Of a stretch of 64,000 nt of DNA, positions 38,261 to 51,500 are shown piece after piece. Numbering within the stretch: position 1 is the stretch's first letter; each line of letters begins with the position of its first letter. The position numbers and the translations under genes are program-made. The notes under the pieces were generated by a model, which made no database searches, was not told the origin of the DNA, and was given only the letters and a program-made list of their open reading frames with translations. The stretch comes from Colletes latitarsis (lineage: Eukaryota > Arthropoda > Insecta > Hymenoptera > Colletidae): NCBI RefSeq assembly GCF_051014445.1, contig NC_135137.1, forward strand, positions 33,419,501-33,483,500, written 5' to 3'.

Positions 38261-40282
38261 GGGTCGCCGTTGTCGCGCAATGGCGTAATGCCCGATCGCG
38301 GGCGCGGGGAGATATCGAACACTTTCTCCGTGGCCGAGTATCGATAATGCTTCGATTTATTGGCCGGTGTTTAGCCGGTGGCCCAGATTCTTCTCGTCGG
38401 TGCCCGCGGAGTCGCGCTGCACAATGTGAATTAGCTTCGCACGTTAATAGTCCGCATAAAGCGTGGGCGTGGTAATAAGTAAGGTTTATGCCTTCTTTCG
38501 GCTATAAACTTGATCGATAAAGCTAAAAACTACACGAGCTCGGTATGTCTTTTTTTTTTTTTTTTCTTCCTCGCCGATTCATAATAGCCGGCCCCGACGG
38601 ACGCCGATATTTATCTTCTTCCGCTTCGCCGTCGGTCTCTTTCCCTCCTGGGAATACGCGCCTTTAATGTCCCGCCTAGCTCGCAGACACGGGATCGCGA
38701 GACCGCTTCGCATGGAAATCGATTGTTTCTCGCGATCGTCGTTGTACTTCGACGCTCGTACTCCGTAGTCGAGACTCGAAACGATCACTTTCCTTTGTCG
38801 TAGCTGACCGTGTGCTTTCGTACAGAGAAGGGTTTTAAATGCAAGGACCAAAGACATTCTTCGACGCGAGGTGACCTTTGTATTTCTTTTTTGGGAGAGA
38901 TATTAACAATTTAAATTTCTTTACGATTTTTCAAGCAAATGCTTCGATGTTTGAGGCTACGTCGAAGGTTTTGTTAGAAAACATAAAAAGTGAGATATTA
39001 ATTGATCCCCCAGAGTGCTTTCGACGTAATTAGAAAACATCTGATATTGCTGTAAATAACGTGAGCGAGTTTCATTTTATTAAGACGTTTCATGCATCGT
39101 GACTTTAAGATCAATATCTTATCCAAATGATCTGGACATGTTGTTTCAGACCTTTCTTGAGATCAGGATATTTCTCTTTCTACCTTTTAAATTTATAACA
39201 ATTCATGAATTCCCCGAGTCTACCTAACGTTGTCTCTTTGATTGACTCGAATCAGGTTACTTCGTAAAATAGAAAGCGCGTGATGTTTCGACAGCACAGA
39301 ATAGATAACAAGTTTCTAATCGTGTTTTTTAACGGCGAAAAACAACAAATCTCTACCATAATTGGTGTTTCCCCGATTCCCGTTGAGTCGCATTTATCGG
39401 GTCTGCATTAGCTGCGTATATGTAAATTGACACGTCGACATTAACAGACATTGCGACATTGAATTCCAGCAGTACTTCTTGAATAATTTAGCGCACGATA
39501 ATAGCAATACAGGATCGTATCCAAACGTGATATTGTTGAATTAACTACATCGGTGGAGGGCAACCTCGTCGAGACACACAGTTGCATGCAAATTGCAATG
39601 CTTGAAAATATTTGAACAGAGAATACGTCGGGGATATGTACGCGGCGGAATGCTGACCGCCCGAATACGCGGCGCGGCCAATAAAACCGATCGAATGGAT
39701 TTGCTTCGATCAGTAAATTGCCGAAGAACTGCATCATTATGAATTTTATGAGACCACGCCAGCCGTTCATGAGCATACGCACGTTTTACCAACTAGGAAG
39801 CAATTATTCGAACTCATGATTGCTGGCCGAAAAAACAACATGCGTAACGATCCGTGTTAAAAAGGAATGCATCGAATTCAGACTCGTCCGTTGATTGCGT
39901 TCTCGTTCGTTGGAAAAAACATTTGAAATACCGCACCGGTTAACACTTACAACAATACTTCGGATAACAAAATAAAATATTTCCTAATATTTTAAATATT
40001 CATATGTTACCCTATTGAATATTTCTATTGCATACATACTTGATACATTTTAATGTGGGAAATTAGTAGTCTATTAAAACATATGTGTTCAGTGTGATTT
40101 AAATTGTTCATTTTTGTAATTATATTACTTGTTATTTGTTTCAAATATAATTCATTTGGTTAATCCTACATTAATAGAATAGTAGATTCTGTAAAAAGAA
40201 AATGCTCCATACATTTTTAAAATAGATTTTCTTGAAAGTAAAGGGTTGTTTGAAAAAATATATTTCGCCCGATATTACTATA
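38261..40282. other. Spacer with a poly-T run
   Basis: There is a 16-base T run at 38550-38565. No gene is recognised. A minus-strand frame at 38579-38857 and overlapping frames at 39441-39792 have no family match. Confidence 0.4.
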
Positions 40283-40822
40283 CAGGGTGTTCGACCACCC
40301 TTGGGAAAAATTTTAATGGGAAATTCTACAGGCCAAAATAAGACGAAAATCAAGGATACTAATTTGTTGATTGAGGCATCGTTAAAAAATTATAGAAACA
40401 TTTCCGGCCACACAGTATATTTTCAGTAAAGAATTTTTTTCTTGAAAGTGCGTAGGAATTCGGGGGTATGTCTATTCACAAAAAATAATTGCAATTGACC
40501 TCTGCAATCGAGAATAATTTTTTCAGAACGATTCGAAACTTTTTGAAATTTCAGGGGAATCGGAATGTCAGGGTCAGACATTGTAGTTTTGGTAAAGAAT
40601 TTTTTTCTTGAAAGTGCGTAGGAATTCGGGGGTATGTCTATTCACCAAAAATGATTGTAATTGACCCGTGCAGCTAAAAATATTTTTTCTAGAACGATTT
40701 GAAATTATTTTTTTCCGCGGAAAGATTCAACACCTACTCGAATTTTTATCTCGAAAGTGCGTAAGATTTCGGTGGTATGTATATTAACCAAACATGATTA
40801 TAATTTATCCCCGAACACCCTG
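40283..40822 (+). mobile_element. TATACAGGG element, copy 1 (internally deleted)
   Basis: It starts TATACAGGGTGTTCGACCAC and ends CCCGAACACCCTGTATA. The left terminal repeat is nearly full (the GACGAAAATCAAGGATAC block is present). The right one is reduced to its last ~17 bases. Between them are three direct subrepeats beginning near 40431, 40597 and 40738, each with the order TTTCTTGAAAGTGCGTAG (or variant), ATTCGGGGGTATGT, ATTCACCAAAAATGATTG (or variant) and AATTGACC. It has no coding capacity. Confidence 0.8.
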
Positions 40823-43712
40823 TATATTGCAGGACATTTTACAAACGCGATCGTTGAATTCGTAATGCATAAATGATCGAAAGGAAAGAAGATTGTTTAA
40901 CTTGGCCCTTTTATATATTTTGAGGAACGCTGGCGTATTTATGGAGGAGGTCGATCCGTCCAGACATTGTTCGCGGCCCGGCGAACAAAGCGCCGCAAAA
41001 CATTTTAAGCAGCGAAAAAGTTTGCCCGCGGCGAACGTCTACGTGATCTGCATTTCCCACCAGATATACCTCGCGGCACCGTGAGAAGCTTTCGCGGCGG
41101 AATCGCTGAAAGTTGGTCGATTTTTCGTCGCGTTAACCGGCCCGTGAATTACGAGCGAATATTATAAATGTATCTCGGTCTCGTAAAACAACGAGTCGCT
41201 TCACGAAGTATCGCTATTTATCTCGCGAATTTATCTCCGCCACTTTCCGTCAGCGTAATAACGCGAATAATTTATGCGCCGCGAGGCGCGAGTTATATAA
41301 GAAACTAACGCCCCGGCGATATTTCAATTCCAAGCTTTTATTTTCGGGGTTTCGGCGTCGATGCGCGGGTTTCATCGGGGCCCAGGCCAGTATCCACGCA
41401 CGGTGGAAAATTGCCGAACTGGTCGGCCGAATCGTCGCCTCTTAAAACGTATCCACCTGCGAAACGATTCGCGTTATTTTATCATAAAAGCTCCGACGAA
41501 CGAAATCGGCTCGCGGGTTGCAACCGGTTCCGCGCCACCGAGTCGTAAATGTCTCCGAAACGCGGTCGAAGTTAACGCGCTGTCAACGACGCCTTGGTCC
41601 CTTTCGCGTCGTTCTGTTCGCGCCTGCACTCGCGACAGCGAAATTTTACTCCTTTTACGTACGCGTTTCGTGCCTATTTATCACTCTTACGTAAAAATCT
41701 CCAACCTTGTCATCGGGACCGGATGCCAGCCGGATTGGGTTTACGACGCATTCGCGCTTGATGAGGGAATCGGTTAACGACACCGTTCTCCAAACTAAGA
41801 AACGCCTACACCGAAACGAGGACTTAACATCGGTGTGACTTTCAAACCGAAATAATCACTGATATTCTTTGTCAACTTGGAAATTTAGGGAACAACCTCT
41901 CACCGATTTGAAACTAAAAAAAGAAATTTTACACGAAGTTTGGAAATGTTTGAACACGATACTGAGATGACTGAAAGTAATCTTCACAATGTTCGTTTCT
42001 AAAGGCGGTGTCTTTTAAGAGTTTGGAAAGCAGTGCTATAGTAAATTCTCCCTGCTCGATAGGATTATACTTGTTAGAGAGGCGTGTAACGAATTCGATT
42101 GCAACGTGCCCGCATTTGTGGGAGCGATTGTTGGAGAAGTTAATGGGCCGTACGTTTTTCTACGGGTGTTACGGCGCGTCAAGCTGTTTTGTCGGAAATG
42201 TTCCGCGTCTCGACCTTAATGGATCGTTAACGTATGACTTCTTCTAACAGGACTTATAATAGATTTCGTACGGATCACTGTGGAACTATTTCTTTTACGA
42301 ACTTGATATGTTTGACCACCTTTCACAACGATGAAAATCGAGTGAGAGTAATTTTTAAAACTCGACAGAAGTGTACCTTCGCGTGCCCAACTGTTATTGA
42401 CTTCTGTTTCGTCCCTGTATAATCGCATATGTTCTTTAAATTAGTATTGATCTGCTGGTTTAACTATCTAATGACTCTTTTCGTGTCTACGATACGTTCA
42501 ACCCCATTTTGTAACATAGGGTTATTATCCAATTATCTGGTGTCCTCACTTTGATAGCCACAAATTTACCACTTAAAAATTGAGCGTATCTATTTCGTGA
42601 GAAATTCGATAAATTAGTAATAATAGCTGCAGCTACGGTTAAAACAAAATCAACTGTTCATCCGAGACCCTTTCTCCGACAGTAAATCAAGTCAGGTACC
42701 TTTTTTATACCATGTTAGTTTACATCTCTATTTCTCAAGCAGAGACTACGTATCTGTTGAGAGCCTCCATGCTGTTTTACGTGAGGAGACAACAGATAGA
42801 GGGCTGGGGTGACCAAACGGTATTGCCAGGGCAGATTCTTAATGGTCCACATCGGTGGTCAGTTTATTTCGTTCCGTATATAGTAACGGTCAATATGACC
42901 CATGGCTAGGTAAACGAGGTCTGCAGCTATTCGAGAATCCCAGTTTATGATACTGACGTTAATAAATTACTTTCTTGACATTCATGACATTCGAATGTTC
43001 GACTTGACTTATTCTGCACTTTGTATTATATAGAATGGGTTAGGAGACCTTCTAACCCAGGAAGAGTAAAGGTCAAGCAAAGATCTGACGTCGAACTTGC
43101 CCTATTACAGTAATCCTCGATTCTGTGACCCAACTTTTATTTTTATCTTCCTACTTTTACCTTTATTTTCCATTCCCAATCCATTAAAGAGTTTTATTGG
43201 ATTATTGACTGCCTTACTATAGTCTCTGGGAGATTCAAACCCTGCCATCGTCTAGAGAGTCTTCTAAATACTGAAAACAATTCTAATTTGCGTAATAAAT
43301 AATATTTTTAACACTACCTTCCATCCCAGATTTGTTAGTTGCACTCATTGGCATGGCCTATTTAACAGATCCTGTTTTATGCTATGTGTCCACTCGAAAG
43401 TTTCACTTTCCATGAAATTATCAAGAGTAAGACTCTCTAGCGGATACAGCATTCAAAGTAAGAGTTCTTTCACACGAACACGTTTGGAGCCAAGCATGCG
43501 AGTGACGAGGTAACTACCAGGAGATACTCCCACTTCCTCTTGTGAAAGAGTTCCTATTCTAGATAGCGACTGTCGAGAGTAAAATTTTCAAGTGAAAACC
43601 TAGCATTAGACACGGACTCTATTAGTACTTTGTTGAACAGTCGCTAATTATTCAAGAATTTATTACTACGTAACTAGTTTAACAGCACGAAAACAGAATC
43701 TGTCACACGAGT
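40823..43712. other. Spacer without a recognised gene
   Basis: A plus-strand frame at 41361-41777 lies in CpG-rich sequence and has no match. Small palindromes occur at 42987-42998 (ACATTCGAATGT) and 43037-43058 (GGGTTAG/CTAACCC arms). Confidence 0.4.
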
Positions 43713-43876
43713 CTCGCTTCTTGCGTCGAATCAGCGTTAGGGATACTTGCAAATCATCTTCATTGCTTTTTAGCTCGACACGAGCGATCGAAAGTTGTGA
43801 AATTAAAAATCCGAGAACAAAGTTCAGGTAATTCTAGGTGAAATCTAGTAGCCTCGATTTAATTGCAAAAAGAGAG
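43713..43876 (+). repeat. Dispersed repeat, family 2, copy 2 (internally deleted)
   Basis: It shares CTCGCTTCTTGCGTCG, GCGTTAGGGATACTTGCAA and the end GATTTAATTGCAA with 52116-52312. The central AAACCCATTTGA block of the other two copies is missing. Confidence 0.55.
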
Positions 43877-45583
43877 GTAGTAGTATTATCAATCTGTTCT
43901 GTGTAAGTCCACCCTGCAATGGGGCTTGGAAACAACTACGTCATAATTTGAGATACTATGCATCGTCAATTGTCACCGAATCAAATTACCTTTTACCACC
44001 TTTGTAGTATCATTATTGGCTTAGTCGATTACGTATGTAAGTGCAGGTCGATTCAGAATGTAAAGACTTCTGGAGGGGATTAGCTGGAGTGTTCTGACAT
44101 TGAATACTATCACCAAGCAGTCTGCCACGCTCGCCCAGGGTCGCGTATCCGTGCAAAATTCGATTAGCAATTCAGTTTCTCTCTGAAATCACGTTGGAAT
44201 TGTCATTCAGGAGGCGGGCGACGCGGTCGACATCGACGACTTAAACGGTTCTAAAAACGACGGACGCGTCAGGGCGTCGATGTCCGGACGACGGGGTCCG
44301 CAATCGGTTTCACGTCACGTAGCTAACAATCGTCGCCGGAGACAAGAAGGTGTTAGCCCACGGTCAGGGTCGCGAGCATTCCAGAGGCTGGTCGAATAAT
44401 CGCGAAGGACACGGGGCACATCCCAGGCGTCTGTGATTTGTTTTCGGTGTACGATTCGCGATTCACCGCGCGTCCACCGGGAATACAGGCGACGGATGGA
44501 ACGTGTCCGTGGGTACGAAGACGTACAGACGAACGATGACCGGCGTTCAGGGGTCGCTCGTTTCTCCGGAATCGGACGTTTCGAATTCACTGGCCGGATA
44601 ATTTCGAACCTCCGCGACGGGACACGTACCGACGAAAGGATACTTTCCTTTCAGCTCCTGCCACGCGAATGCAAACTCGGGCGTCGTTGAATCATATGTT
44701 ATTTTTACTGTTTTGGAAAAAAATTATTTCACTTCTGTCGAGAATATTCGGGTGCTCTCGATCGCAGAGAAATCGCATTCCTCTTCTTCCGAGCAATTGC
44801 CTGTAATATTCAGTTTTTAAAATTATTTGTCCCGTAACAGTTATTTTAATTAGTCACTCCACGCATTATTGTTTGAACAAAGGTGCCCAATTCTGGGCGA
44901 AATTCGTGTCGGGCAAATAATTTTTACATAATCGCGAGGTTTCTCTGGGATTGCGCAAACAGCGAGATGCAAAGTAATAATTAATTAAGTTTCGGCCGAG
45001 AGAAATATGGTGCGCTGTCAGAGCACGTGGAGGGGAAGATTCATGGTCCTTGATCGCAACCGTAGAGTATGATGTGAATTTCGTACGTTTTAGAAGAGAT
45101 TATTGGGCTTTCCAGAACATTTAAAATAATATAATCTCTCTGTTTCAAATATAAATCTAGTATGTCAAGCACGAAAAAAAGGTTAATAGGTTCTAGTATG
45201 TGGACAGTCGCTGAAATAAAGTGTTTATGAATAGACTCCTACTAGGTAAAATGTTACCGAATTTACGGAGGAAATTAAATTATCAACTTAATTGGAGTGT
45301 ACGATAGCGATGCTTAAAATATTACTTTTTTCGTATATTTGTCTGGGCAGAATTGGTAACAATTTCAGTAGTTTTTATTTTAAAAACCGCTCTTTTATAT
45401 CTCATAAATTTCAAGAAGGATTCTATTATTCGAAAAGTCACGTCTAAATAAATCTCCGGAGATCCTTCGGTACGTAGAGACATTAACTTCGATGAACGGA
45501 AAGGCCAGTGTCAAGGAATTGCATATTTCAGTAGAATAAAATTACCCGTCAACCCGTCAAAACGATCTCCTTAAACTCGTATA
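43877..45583. other. Spacer; weak exon-like segment at 44211-44399
   Basis: A CATTCAG acceptor-like site precedes a 62-codon plus-strand frame ending in TAA at 44397-44399 (starts EAGDAVDIDDLNG, basic end). The sequence is CpG-rich, no polyadenylation signal follows and no family is recognised. It is left as an observation only. The rest shows nothing. Confidence 0.25.
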
Positions 45584-46765
45584 CAGGGTGTTCGGTCACC
45601 CCTGGGAAAAATTTTAATAGGAGATTCTAGAGGCCAAAATAAAACGAAAATCAAGAATACTAATTTATTGATGGAGATTTCTTTAAAAAGTTATTAACGT
45701 TTAAAGTTCCGCTCGTACTGAAGTTTTTTCTAGAAAATGAGTAGGATTTCGGGAGTATGTGTAATGACCAAAAATAATTGTAATTAACCCCTGCAACTAA
45801 AAATAATTTTTTCAGAACGATTTGAAATTTTTTTTTTTCGCCGAAAAATTTTACACCTCGAATTTTTTTCTAGAAAGTAGGTAGGATTTCGGAGGTATGT
45901 CTATTCACCAAAAATGATTGCCATTGACCCCCGGAACCGGAAATAATTTTTTTAGGATTAATTAAAAATTTTTTTTTTCGTCGAAAAATTTAAGCACCTA
46001 CCCCCTGTCGATTTTTCTTAAAAATCACTTTTTCATTTTTAGTAATTTTGTTTGACGCCCTACAGAAAAGTTGTCTAATACTTTTCTGTAGGTACCCATG
46101 AGCTCTACTTCAGAAAAAAGTTTCATTGAAATATGTTCACAATTGTAGGAGTTATGGCTGTTTGAAAAATGGATCATTTTTGGGGGGTTTTTCTCATTTT
46201 GCGGGGTCAAGGACCAACTTTTCGAATATTTTTGCTATTTGTACATATTCTACATTAAAATACGCATAGTTTGCTTTTTTAAACATTAAAATCGTCCAAT
46301 TCGTTCAGAAGTTATGACGTTTTAAAGATACACATGAAATTTCGGGATAACAATTCTGGCCAGAAATGATATTTTCGGTGAGGAATTTTTTTCTCGAAAA
46401 TGGTTAGGATTTCGAGGGTATGTCTATTGACCAAAAATGCTTTCAATTGACCCCTGCAACTAAAAATAATTTTTCCAAGACGATTCGAAAGTCTTTTTTT
46501 TCACCCAAAACTTTCAGCACTTACTCGAATTTTTTTCTCGAAAGTGGGTAGGATTTCGGAAGTATGTCTATTCACCAAAAATGATTGTAATTGACCCCTG
46601 CAACCAAAAATAATTTTTTTAGAACTATTTGAAATTTTTTAATTTAATTTGTTAAAAACTTTTTAATGAAGTCTCTGTCAAAAAATTGATATTCTTGATT
46701 TTCGTCTTATTTTGGCCTTTAAAATCTCCCATTAAAATTTTTCCCAGGTGTGACCGAACACCCTG
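45584..46765 (+). mobile_element. TATACAGGG element, copy 2 (most complete)
   Basis: Non-autonomous DNA element of about 1.18 kb. The ends are inverted repeats matching closely over about 115 bases: left starts TATACAGGGTGTTCGGTCAC, and the right end read inward starts the same. TATA flanks both ends, so the duplicated target may be TA or TATA. Inside, four direct subrepeats begin near 45720, 45858, 46380 and 46523, in two pairs spaced 138 and 143 bases. A central segment (about 46000-46375) is unique to this copy and holds a strong hairpin. No transposase frame exists, so movement would need an enzyme supplied elsewhere. The superfamily is unassigned. Confidence 0.85.
46059..46092. repeat. 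Perfect 13-bp hairpin inside element copy 2
   Basis: CCTACAGAAAAGT (46059-46071) and ACTTTTCTGTAGG (46080-46092) are exact reverse complements around an 8-base loop. The hairpin lies near the middle of the element. Confidence 0.9.
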
Positions 46766-48383
46766 TATATGCTTCGGTTTTTGAAAACAGAACGTAATGG
46801 ATTAAACATAAATCACCGCTTCCTCTGCAACTCCGTGCGAACGTTTCCTTATTTCTCGACGCACAGTGTCGGGGAAAGGAGAAAAAAGAAACAGCACCTT
46901 TGATCGTCGCGAGTAACTTATTGCAAAAATAAAGTAAAACAAAAAAAGTGAAATGAGTCTGTTTCGATTCTCGCAAACGATCCATGCGAACCGAACAGCA
47001 ATCTATAAATTAGTCGATGCTGCGACGCTCGGTGGGCAGAGCGTAAAACGAGAGGAGAGAGCACATAACGATAACAAGGTGGCGGACAAAGAAGAACCTT
47101 GGTAAACCTGTCCCGACCCTTTTTGCCCCAGATTCCCGGGGTTCATGAGACGGTGCACGCAAAGTCGGCGGAATTTATGCATCGACGGCAAAAACGTCGT
47201 CCCTTCGTCTCTCTCTCTTCCTCTCGCTCTCTCTTTGGGTTTCCCTGTTCGCCTCCGAGCCGCGCAGGCCCGTAGGAAATCGCAGCAGATGTATTAGGGT
47301 GTTCCAGAAAATATTGCTCATTTTTATCACTTTGCTATGCGCTGCTTTTAAACTGTCGAAATAAAAAATATCTATTAATACTTTTGCACCAGCACCAAAC
47401 TTGTAATAATTCATCCAAAGATCACCTTTCATTTACGTCAAATTAAATCGCGAAATTGGAAACTCTGATAATCAAATTAAATATTTGTTTCGAACGGTCG
47501 TATGCTGGCAGGCCTGGATTTATCTAGTCCAAAAAACCACCCCCAACGAGCCGGTTAAAGAATCGAAAGAAACTCCAGATCTCAAATAACGTAATCTATT
47601 TCTTATTTTAGTAGAAACACAATTGGTTCGATAGAATCCATTGCTAAAAAAAGAAAATAAAGTGTTTTATCAGTGAAAGTTCTATCGTATCTCCCAGCAG
47701 TGGACGCGTTAAAATGGATGGGTTTTGGAGCACGCTATATTTTCTGAGACAGAGGTTGATGTTTTCCAGGGTTCGTGAAAGCCGAGGGGGTTCGCGATGG
47801 GTGCGTGTTCGCGGAAACGAGACGCCGAGGCCAGATTCATTGTAACGCGTGCGTTGCACGAGTTCACGAGTGCTCGTTCTCCGCGTCGAGAGGATTGCGC
47901 AACGAGGTCAGCCTCTTGGCCCGGCAACACGGGTTCACCCGGTTAAAGAGTCGAAAAAAGGAGGAAGGGGCGCAGAGGCGAGCTGCCTCCACGGCAGAGA
48001 GCGCCGTGCTTGATTGTCGTCGTTCTTAATGTCAATAGGAAATGACTCACTCCTTAACGCCGCAATGATATCACGCTCCGGTCACGCGACTACGGGGATC
48101 GAACGTGCACACGCTCGCGAGCTTGTTCACGAGATCGCGATTCGATACGCCTGGATGTCGACCACGCGGTTTCTCTCCCGACCAGAGCGTCGGTGGTGGC
48201 TTTTGTCGAGATTAATTATTGTTATTATGACTGGTTTATCGACAACGGTAACTCTTTACCAGTTTTAATTCGAACTTCATACTTCTTTTTAGTTTTCTCG
48301 TTGCTTTTGTCCTTCAAATCGTTGCATATTTTCTTTATTACTAATACAATTCTATTGTAAAGAAGAAGGAGTGATTCTTTGTT
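46766..48383. other. Spacer; CT-rich tract
   Basis: A CT-rich microsatellite-like stretch lies at about 47206-47240. TATTAGGGTGTTCCAGAAAA at 47292-47311 resembles an end of another insect repeat family, but no partner end was found. No gene is recognised. Confidence 0.35.
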
Positions 48384-48589
48384 CAAAAATGAATCGAAAG
48401 TATGCAGAATATTTTTTTGCACGGAGCTTTCGTTTTTGAGATAATCGCGATGCAAGTACGGCGTGAACTTCGCTGTAAGTGGAAACAGTGAGCAGTGGAC
48501 AGACACGCCGGAGCAACTTTAAATTGTATTATCTCAAAAACGAAGTCTCGAACAAAAAAATTTTATTCCTGATTTTCGATTTGTTTTTG
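48384..48589. repeat. Long imperfect inverted repeat
   Basis: Arms of about 80 bases (48384-48464 and 48504-48589) are imperfect reverse complements around a 39-base spacer. The best-matched part reads TTCGTTTTTGAGATAAT on the left, with ATTATCTCAAAAACGAA on the right. Both arms also share CGGCGTG next to the spacer. It is probably a MITE or a foldback fragment. It has no coding capacity. Confidence 0.65.
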
Positions 48590-51500
48590 CGTCGTAGAAA
48601 CATCCTATATATTCTTATTTCCTACTTTTCTTTTCTTTTTTGTTCTCTTTTTCTTGAGCTATATCACTACTTTATGTTTTTATTATACTGCAAGCAGTTT
48701 CTCGCCTTTGTACCGAACGTATACTTATTTTTAATTCCATACATTAATTTTATCTTTCAATATCCTACTTTCCCTTTACTTTTGCATTCAATAATTCCTT
48801 ATTGTGTACAATTTTCCAACGATAATTACGTGTTATTATCCTTACTACTCAAAGGATGAAAGTGAATCTAAGTATATGCTAAGAAAAATACAAAATATTG
48901 ACCCGTCCATTAAGACTGCAGCAGCAATAATTACAAACATATCTACAGTAATAAAGCAACATGTAATTCTTCTTTTGCCTTTGAGTACTTGATACAGTAG
49001 TTCGTCCTTCTTTTCCCCCTTTCTCTTAATCACTGCTGCTACGGATACATTAATTTTCTTTTTATAAATCTGAGATTCCTGTTTCTAAATGTGTCATTTA
49101 TATCTCTTTACTTAAAGGGGTTTAACACGACACAAACCTGGAGTAAGAATAATTACAGCATTTTTTCAACGCGTTCCGTCACAGCTCGCAAGAAGGAAAA
49201 GATGAAACTGTTCCGCGTTCGTCAAAGAGAAACATTTTCAACCGTCTAAGGAAAGGATATTTTAAACCTTTTGTTCGTTACATTTAAGAGGTAGCATTTC
49301 CTTACTTTTAGTATACACATTTCTCCATCCTTTCAGTTTACATATTTCGCTTTTATAATACACGTCCCTCACAATTCTTTTCCTATTTGTAGAATTCTTA
49401 TATTTTTTTCAAGAGTGTTCGCAATACGGGTGAAACGCGGACTATTATTCTCGCCTTTATTTTATATTTTCTTCACATTAGTAAAATTTAAAAGGTATTC
49501 GAATACAAAACTCTAACAAAAAAGGTTCAATTTAGTCGCACTCAAAATTAGGTTCTAAACAGCATTTCAGTATTATTACTTCTACTTTTCCTTCCAAAAA
49601 AATAGAAAATTCACGCACGACAAAGAGAAGTAACCGTTCCCGAGCGCGCAAGAAAAGGAGATTTCGAGAGTCTTGGAGCGTCGCGTTTAGCAACCGGTGC
49701 TTTTATAACGAGGAAAGATTTATACGGAGCCGGGGATCGAATAAAACGAAACGGGGCGTATAAAAATCGTGGCGTTTATTCGTGTCGACCGGGGAACGCT
49801 CTCGAGTGCGCTTTATGACACTATTTGTCGCTGGCTAATTGTCAATTAGAAAGTGCGACACGCGTAAATTATTCATAGAGCGGCAAGATTTAGAGGCCAT
49901 TGAATCCGCTTTCGGTGTTCTGCGTGCACGCGAAACGAGTGTTACGCCCGAGACGTTAGTATCTACATAGAATGGGTTGCCTGCACCTTTCGCGAGTCCG
50001 GTCGAAAATAAAATAAAGGGCGGTACTGTCCGGGGGTGGAAGTGTAACCGGTCGTATCGTTACCGCGGATCTCTATTGTTCGTTAGATCGGTGCCGGTTC
50101 TAATGGCGGGGAATTCCCTCGAGCTTCTCCGGTAGGACGAATGTGGGTCACAGCGAGCCGATCGAGAGCAAAACGAGACAAAACGAATGCAAAATCGTGG
50201 CCGGTCGCCGGCAGACTCTACCGGTGGCGTAGGTGTTTCTCATAGGCGTCGCCAGGAATGCTGATTGCACGGTCTTTGTAATTATTTAGGTCGTCGCGGA
50301 TTGAGCAACGCCAAACGAGACGCGGCATTTGAAGAGGACTGTGTTCTACGCTTTGGCTCTCGACGAATTCCCTTGAACGAGCTTTTCGCTGGAATTCGTT
50401 GCACTCTTTGGATATATTTTACCACCGTCGCTAATTGTACCGATAAGGAAGCGTACACAGGTACGTCGGCGAATGTTCTTCGTGTCGTAGCCTTTTACAG
50501 TTGTAGATTTAATGCTACGATGCGAACCGTACGTACCAACGTTGTTTATTTTATCGTTACTCGGTGCACGCCTATTTACGATTCGAAAAAAAAATATTTA
50601 TATACACTGCAATTTTTATATCCATCGTAGTGGAGCGATCTGAAATACTGTTTATATATTTACCAATTAACTCGAAACTTCCTGGTAACGCGAACTGCGA
50701 ATGTAACTTGAAAAGGAACGTGGATCGAAGTTTTTACGACACGATGATTGATAAAATATATCGAGGTGAGGTTTGGCCCGAACGGTTGCTCAACTTTTGA
50801 GTTCTCCTCTAGAAGCAAAGAAAATCCGAGCTACGATCGTGATCGATTACCCTCGTTTTGCCAAAGTACACTGGGGGAAAAAGGCACCAGCGAACGTTTT
50901 GCATAGTAACTACGCATCAGCGAGTAAATTGCGCAGCTATTGCCAGAGCAAATACCAAGTTGCTTCGCGGTAGAAACGAGTCTACCGTCGACTTCCAAGC
51001 ACAATCGACGCGCGATATCTCGCGTTTACGGACAACGGATGTGCGCCTAATAAATTTCTCATGTAAAGCATCGATCGGTTATTTGTCAGAGTTAATTGGC
51101 AACTTTCTACGCGGCGCGAGTAATTTAAAGATCAAACCGCGCAGCCGGATCAAGCGAGCGTAATGGCGGCTGAATGGCCGACGGAGATCCGTTTCGTGCG
51201 ATTCACGATTGGTCTACGATAGCCTTTTACGAGCGCGGGATCGTTTAATAATTCTTGGAACAACCGGCGGAAAATAACTCGCTCAAATATTGTAGGTACA
51301 TATTCAAACATTGTCTAGTCTCGAAGAAGTTGGAAAATTGTGGAGAACCTTCGTCGATGCACCTCACGTTCAGTGTTTATTTTAACAAACGTTGTTTTGT
51401 CATCATTATAACTTGAGAATTGAAAATCTTTCTTCCCTACGAAATAGTTATTAAATTAAATTTACGTGTTCCAAACGAAATTCGATTATTTTTAATTACC

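Noticed and set aside
48479..48859. Hydrophobic multi-membrane-like frame
   Set aside because: It is the translation of T-rich sequence and starts inside an inverted repeat.
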